Source: Acidithiobacillus ferruginosus (GTDB taxonomy: Bacteria; Pseudomonadota; Gammaproteobacteria; Acidithiobacillales; Acidithiobacillaceae). Taken from it: DNA of 64,000 bases. Location of the stretch: contig NZ_JABBDR010000010.1 of NCBI RefSeq assembly GCF_018854495.1, positions 1 through 64,000 of the forward strand, written 5' to 3'. The notes beneath the pieces are model-generated. The model was not told where the DNA came from and did no database searches. It saw only the letters and a list, made by a program, of their open reading frames with translations. How positions within the stretch are numbered: position 1 is the stretch's first letter; every line of letters starts with the position of its first letter. A program made the position numbers and the translations under genes. Shown in pieces: positions 59,706 through 64,000 of this stretch.

Positions 59706-61181
59706 TCAATGCGGCAGCGAAAGCACCAGATAGAAACTCCCCTCACCACGTCGCACCAGCACCGGGATCGGCTGACCCGCCGGCAAGGCAGCCACCAGCT
59801 TCTGCAAGTCGGCGGCACTGGTAATCTGCTGTTGTGCCGCCTGCAAGATCACATCACCGGGACGAATACCGGCTTCTGCCGCCGGCCCCACACCAACCCC
59901 GAGGACCAGGACACCAGTATTCACGTGCAGTTGCTTACGTGCCTCCGCGGTCAGCGGACCCACCTGCACATTCAGTCGTTTGACTTCACCTTCCTGCGCC
60001 GGACCGCCGGATGCGGCGGATTCCACCGTATTCTCCAGGTTGCCGGGCAGGCTCTCTACCACGATGTTGAGGCTCATGGGCTTGCCATCACGAATAACCC
60101 CCAGCTTCGCCTTGAAACCGGCGGGCAATACCCCCACCAGCGGCGGTAGTTGACCAGAGTTATAGATGGCCTGACCGTTAAAGGAGACAATGACATCTCC
60201 CGGACGTAATCCCGCCTTGGCAGCCGGGCCGTCAGGCACAACCTGTGACACCAGCGCACCCACCGGCTCTTTCATGTGGAAGGACTTGGCGAGATCCATG
60301 CTGACGTCCTGAATCATGACCCCGAGCCAGCCAAAATGCACTTTCTGATGTAGTTTTAACTGCTTGACCGCATCCATGGCGACATTGATGGGAATGGAGA
60401 AAGACAACCCCATGTAGCCACCGCTATTGGTATAGATCTGGTCGTTGATACCAATGACCTGACCGCGCATATTGAATAGCGGGCCACCGGAGTTGCCAGG
60501 GTTGATCGGCACATCCGTTTGAACGAACGGGATGTAGGGATCATCCGGCAAAGGCCGCGAGGTCGCACTGACCACACCCTGGGTGACGCTGTTCTCAAAG
60601 CCGAAGGGCGAACCCACCGCCAGCACCCACTGTCCGACTTCCAGTTTGCTGGAGTCACCAATCTGTACCACCGGCAGATTCTTCGCGTCAATCTTGAGCA
60701 ACGCCACATCCATCCGCGCCGACAGGCCCACCAGGTGAGCTGCGTATTGATGATGATTGGTGAGACTGACAATGATCTTCTGAGCCCCTTTCACTACATG
60801 CGCCGCAGTCACGATATAGCCGTCGGAGCTGACGACAAAACCGGAACCCAGGGATTGCACCTGATATTTCTGTCCGGCTCCGCCACCAGGTGCTCCAGGT
60901 TGCCCCGGTGCGCCAAAGAAGGGGGCGAAAAACTGATTCAGGGGAGAGTTCGGCGGGAAGGGGGAAGCCGCACCACGCGCCACCCTGGTCTCCGTCGTGC
61001 TGATGTTCACTACTGCAGGTCCATACTGTTTGACGATGGGCGTAAAATCAGGCAGCCCCACCAACGCCTGACCGCTGGCACCGGAATCCGCCCAAGCAGG
61101 CGTCATCGCCCCTATACTCAATCCCAAACCCATACAAAGCGCCACCACAAGGCGCTGTCTACCCAGCACACAATTTTTCAA
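59706..61181 (-). CDS. degP: DegP/DegQ-family periplasmic serine protease (MucD-like)
   Basis: HtrA protease and chaperone of about 491 residues. A signal peptide ends near TPAWA. The protease triad is in TAAHVV (His), DVALLKI (Asp) and NPGNSGGPLF (Ser). Two PDZ domains (DGPAAKAGLRPGDVI and PAAEAGIRPGDVI) follow. A Gly/Pro-rich insert lies before the protease domain. TTG 61181 with GGGAGGGG before it seems the start; a TTG four codons upstream is also open. Being last in an rpoE-rseA operon is the mucD arrangement. Confidence 0.88.
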   Translation of the reverse strand: MKNCVLGRQRLVVALCMGLGLSIGAMTPAWADSGASGQALVGLPDFTPIVKQYGPAVVNISTTETRVARGAASPFPPNSPLNQFFAPFFGAPGQPGAPGGGAGQKYQVQSLGSGFVVSSDGYIVTAAHVVKGAQKIIVSLTNHHQYAAHLVGLSARMDVALLKIDAKNLPVVQIGDSSKLEVGQWVLAVGSPFGFENSVTQGVVSATSRPLPDDPYIPFVQTDVPINPGNSGGPLFNMRGQVIGINDQIYTNSGGYMGLSFSIPINVAMDAVKQLKLHQKVHFGWLGVMIQDVSMDLAKSFHMKEPVGALVSQVVPDGPAAKAGLRPGDVIVSFNGQAIYNSGQLPPLVGVLPAGFKAKLGVIRDGKPMSLNIVVESLPGNLENTVESAASGGPAQEGEVKRLNVQVGPLTAEARKQLHVNTGVLVLGVGVGPAAEAGIRPGDVILQAAQQQITSAADLQKLVAALPAGQPIPVLVRRGEGSFYLVLSLPH

Positions 61182-61274
61182 GACCCCTCCCAACCATCCG
61201 ATTTGCTGCTTAATTCAAGACCGTACCTTATCATCTCGGTATCTGCAGCACTTGGCAACAGGTATCGCGCCACC

Positions 61275-61294
61275 GTGCCGATACGTATCGGCAC
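61275..61294. repeat. 20-base perfect palindrome between rseA and degP
   Basis: GTGCCGATAC pairs with GTATCGGCAC, a full 10+10 palindrome lying in the 134-base gap upstream of degP. There is no T-run, so it is not an obvious terminator. It could be an operator or an RNA hairpin that uncouples degP from rseA. Confidence 0.5.
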
Positions 61295-61315
61295 GCATTC
61301 TGACCAACGCTGATT

Positions 61316-61978
61316 CTAGGGATAACCTGCGGGAAAAGCCATGGAAGCCGCACTGATCCCCTCCGCGGGCGTATAGGCCGCACTTTCCAGACCAGACTGC
61401 CCCGAAGCATAGGCGGATGAAACCCGCGAGGAAACGAGGTAGTTACCACCACCGGGCACCCACAGCCGTTGAATATCTCTCTGGATAACCACGTTTGTGC
61501 CGACAGGCGGCGACGCAAAATCCGCTACGGGGCTCAGATGAAATTCTTCGCCGCGGGTGGAAAACCCCCTCAGCATGGCGGTCTGCGCATAATGACCAGA
61601 TCCGCCGCCAGCAACGGACGGCCCCACCCCAGGATGGGGCAGAAGACCTACCAGGGTCACCGATACCACCAGCACCGCAGCCACAGAACCCGTCTTCACC
61701 CAGAAACTTCTTGAACTGCCCTGCCGCTGCGGGCGTTGCGGCGCCAGGATACCGGGTTCGTTCACGATCGCCCAGGCTACCCGATCGGCGAAACCAGCCG
61801 ATGCCAGACGAACCCCTTTCCCGTCATTTTGCAGAAGAAAAGAAACGCGGTACTGAGACTCCCAAGCCTCACGCAAACCGCTCTCACGCTGCATACGTGC
61901 GGCAAGACGGCTGGCGCGCAGCCCACTGAGCTCGCCCTCCATGAACGCCATCAGTTCTTTTTGCGTTTCATCGTTCAT
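61316..61978 (-). CDS. rseA: Sigma-E anti-sigma factor, RseA-type
   Basis: Protein of 220 residues. The cytoplasmic anti-sigma domain (about 1-60, KELMAFMEGELSGLRASRLAARM) is followed by one membrane segment (near 95-115, TGSVAAVLVVSVTLVGLLP). A poorly conserved periplasmic tail follows. It holds sigma-E inactive until proteolysis. RseP, the second protease, is encoded at 21.0-22.4 kb. No rseB-like gene follows. ATG overlaps the rpoE stop by 4 bases. Confidence 0.85.
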   Translation of the reverse strand: MNDETQKELMAFMEGELSGLRASRLAARMQRESGLREAWESQYRVSFLLQNDGKGVRLASAGFADRVAWAIVNEPGILAPQRPQRQGSSRSFWVKTGSVAAVLVVSVTLVGLLPHPGVGPSVAGGGSGHYAQTAMLRGFSTRGEEFHLSPVADFASPPVGTNVVIQRDIQRLWVPGGGNYLVSSRVSSAYASGQSGLESAAYTPAEGISAASMAFPAGYP

Positions 61979-62601
61979 GACTTTTCCTGCTCCAACAAAG
62001 GGGCCAGAACCCTGGCAATTGCTTCACGCGCCCGAAAAATCCGGGACCTCACCGTCCCCACCGGACACTCCATGACCTGGGCAATTTCATCGTAACTCAA
62101 GCCTTCAAACTCCCGCAAGGTGACCGCCATGCGCAAATCCTCCGGCAACGCCGTCAATGCCTTGTTGATATATTCCGCCAACTCCCTACTGAGTAATAAC
62201 CCTTCCGGAGTATCGTACTCTCTTAGTCCATCGGCGCTGGCAAATTGTTCCGCATCTTCTGTTTCCACATCCACAATGGAAACCTGCCGGCCTTGGGCCA
62301 CGAGGTGATTTTTTGCCGTATTGACGGCGATACGATACAGCCAGGTGTAAAACGCGCTATCGCCGCGAAAATTGGCAAGCGCGCGATAGGCTTTGACAAA
62401 AGCCTCCTGGGCCACATCTTCGGCCTCCTCTGGCGTGCGCACAAAACGCCCGACCAGGGAAACCACCTTGTGCTGGTATTTGCGTACCAGGAGATCAAAT
62501 GCCCCCTTTTCTCCCTTTTGTACGCGCTGGACGAGGAGCAGGTCGCTGGGTGCGCCGTGTTCCTGACCACCCGCCGTGCTGCGTCCCATGATTTTACCCA
62601 T
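61975..62601 (-). CDS. rpoE: Extracytoplasmic-function sigma factor sigma-E
   Basis: Group 4 sigma factor of 208 residues. Region 2 (FDLLVRKYQHKVVSLVGRFV...AEDVAQEAFVKAYRAL...FYTWLYRIAVNTAKN) and region 4 (LPEDLRMAVTLREFEGLSYDEIAQVM...GTVRSRIFRAREA) are complete. It directs envelope-stress transcription, and the operon with rseA and degP supports that. ATG 62601 has AGGAAA at 7 bases; a later in-frame ATG at 62589 is possible. Confidence 0.94.
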   Translation of the reverse strand: MGKIMGRSTAGGQEHGAPSDLLLVQRVQKGEKGAFDLLVRKYQHKVVSLVGRFVRTPEEAEDVAQEAFVKAYRALANFRGDSAFYTWLYRIAVNTAKNHLVAQGRQVSIVDVETEDAEQFASADGLREYDTPEGLLLSRELAEYINKALTALPEDLRMAVTLREFEGLSYDEIAQVMECPVGTVRSRIFRAREAIARVLAPLLEQEKS

Positions 62602-62705
62602 TCGGCCGTTTCCTTTCTTCTTGGGGTGCCGTTATTCACCTTATCCGTCGACCATCGTATCATGACCCATTCCAATTCTCGCAACGCGTGCACCCGACAC
62701 CCTTC

Positions 62706-62717
62706 TTAGGATCCTAA
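62706..62717. repeat. 12-base palindrome TTAGGATCCTAA before nadB
   Basis: A perfect palindrome abutting the nadB ATG in the 116-base region between rpoE and nadB. AGGA within it may also be the ribosome-binding site. It could be an operator, or coincidence. Confidence 0.3.
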
Positions 62718-64000
62718 ATGCCTTCTTTCGACTTTCTGGTTATCGGCTCCGGCACTGCCGGACTCAGCACGGCCCTGGGGCTCAGCCGCCTCGGCCGTGT
62801 CGGCCTCGTGAGCAAAGGGCGGGCGGATGATTCCGCCAGTGACAGGGCGCAGGGCGGCATCGCAGCGGTCATGGATATGGACCACGACAGCATTGCCCTG
62901 CATGTCGAAGATACCCTGGGAGCCGGAGCGGGACTATGTCATCCGCAGGCAGTCCGGCAGATCATCGGTCGGGGCCCGGACGCCGTGCGCCAATTGATCG
63001 ACTGGGGGGTACCCTTTGACCGCCAGCCGGATGGAAGCTGGCATCTCACCCGTGAAGGTGGACACCAGGCCCGTCGGGTACTGCACAGTGCCGATACCAC
63101 GGGCCACGTTATCGAGAGCACCCTGCTGCGCCGGGTGCTGGCGGAGCCCGCCATCCAGATGGCCGAAGGACACTATGCCAGCGATCTCTGGCTCACCGAG
63201 GACCGTTGCCAGGGCGCCTGGGTGCTCCCCCCAAAGGGCGACCATCCCGAGTTGTGGACGGCACGGGCAGTAGTGCTCGCCAGCGGCGGGGCGGGACAGT
63301 TGTATCTGCACACCAGCAATCCGCTGGTGGCTACCGGAGACGGCATCGCGCTGGCCTGGCGGGCGGGCGCGGAAATTGCCAATCTGGAATTTATTCAGTT
63401 TCATCCCACGACGCTTTACCAGCCGGGTAGCCAGCCTTTCTTGTTGTCTGAAGCCTTACGGGGCGAGGGTGCCATCCTGCGTCTACCGGATGGCAGCGCT
63501 TTTCTGGAGCGTTACGACCCGCGTGCCGAGCTGGCGCCGCGGGATATCGTCGCGCGCGCCATCGATGCGGAGATGAAGCAACATCGACTCGACTATGTCA
63601 CGCTGGATATCAGCGCGCAGCCGGCCACCTTGGTGCGTCGGCATTTCCCCGCCATCTTTGCACACTGCCGCGCACAAGGCTATGATCTGACAAGAGAATC
63701 CATTCCGGTGGTTCCTGCTGCCCATTACACCTGCGGTGGCGTGGTCGTGAATGAGGCGGGGCGCAGCACCATTCCGGGCCTTTATGCGGCAGGCGAGGTC
63801 AGTTCTACCGGACTGCACGGCGCCAATCGCCTCGCCAGCAACTCACTGCTGGAATGTGTGGTGGGTGCGGCGGCCATTGTTGCGGACCTGGAAGGGCAAG
63901 TGCGTCTGCCCGACAGGCCGCGGCAAACGCCTGGGCGATCGCCGGGGCGACCAGCCACTGCCGCACAGCGGACGGACATCAGCGCCCTGCGGCAGAAGCT
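62718..64000 (+). CDS. nadB: L-aspartate oxidase, N-terminal part (runs off the window end)
   Basis: FAD enzyme that oxidises aspartate to iminoaspartate at the start of NAD synthesis. About 427 codons are present without a stop; the full length would be about 530. FAD motif is LVIGSGTAGLSTALGL, followed by SASDRAQGGIAAV, the active-site REGGHQARRVLHSAD, ASGGAGQLYLHTSNP, FIQFHPTTLY and HYTCGGVVVNEAG. The GEVSSTGLHGANRLASNSLLE motif near the end is characteristic. ATG 62718 starts the family sequence. Divergent from rpoE. Confidence 0.94.
   Translation, partial: MPSFDFLVIGSGTAGLSTALGLSRLGRVGLVSKGRADDSASDRAQGGIAAVMDMDHDSIALHVEDTLGAGAGLCHPQAVRQIIGRGPDAVRQLIDWGVPFDRQPDGSWHLTREGGHQARRVLHSADTTGHVIESTLLRRVLAEPAIQMAEGHYASDLWLTEDRCQGAWVLPPKGDHPELWTARAVVLASGGAGQLYLHTSNPLVATGDGIALAWRAGAEIANLEFIQFHPTTLYQPGSQPFLLSEALRGEGAILRLPDGSAFLERYDPRAELAPRDIVARAIDAEMKQHRLDYVTLDISAQPATLVRRHFPAIFAHCRAQGYDLTRESIPVVPAAHYTCGGVVVNEAGRSTIPGLYAAGEVSSTGLHGANRLASNSLLECVVGAAAIVADLEGQVRLPDRPRQTPGRSPGRPATAAQRTDISALRQK

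Overview
The window is bacterial chromosome from an acidophilic chemolithoautotroph, most likely an Acidithiobacillus close to A. ferrooxidans. Three things point there: gnnA/gnnB sit between lpxA and lpxB, an arrangement first described in A. ferrooxidans; a Cyc2-type outer-membrane cytochrome-porin is paired with a Cyc1-type dihaem cytochrome c4; and the tmRNA tag reads ANDSNYALAA. G+C is high, genes are packed with many 4-base ATGA overlaps, and most run on the minus strand. No rRNA, tRNA, insertion sequence, prophage or CRISPR array was seen.

Layout. 1-8.5 kb: speA (cut by the window start), phoH-like, bcp, a Fur-family regulator, a HAD phosphatase, dksA with a dihydroorotase, tilS and accA. 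8.5-28.1 kb: a long minus-strand array covering replication (dnaE, rnhB), lipid A (lpxB, gnnB, gnnA, lpxA, fabZ, lpxD), outer-membrane assembly (skp, bamA, rseP), isoprenoids and phospholipid (dxr, cdsA, uppS) and translation (frr, pyrH, tsf, rpsB). 28.3-37.1 kb: dedA, then a complete phosphate regulon (phoB-phoR-pstSCAB-phoU-ppx) with a good Pho box overlapping the end of phoR. 37.2-40.3 kb: a DEAD-box helicase, a Tyr/Pro-rich lipoprotein and a CDF metal exporter.

40.3-43.0 kb is the most distinctive part. It is a two-gene unit encoding a Cyc2-like monohaem outer-membrane porin and a Cyc1-like dihaem cytochrome c4, with no cox or rusticyanin genes beside it and a 597-base, partly AT-rich upstream region. 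43.0-47 kb: two GT4 glycosyltransferases, a DUF2934 protein and a divergent LpxH-like phosphoesterase. 47-49 kb: a Fic-domain gene, a gene-poor remnant and ssrA, which looks like a small accessory island at the tmRNA gene. 49-64 kb: hslO, ttcA, a heptose kinase, ugd, then acpS-pdxJ-recO-era-rnc-DUF4845-lepB-lepA, the rpoE-rseA-degP envelope-stress operon and divergent nadB (cut by the window end).

Much of the window serves the cell envelope: amide-rich lipid A (gnnAB/lpxA), Omp85 assembly, sigma-E control with RseP and DegP, and sugar-nucleotide enzymes. This fits life at very low pH. All identifications rest on reading the translated sequence and recalled family motifs; no database search was run.
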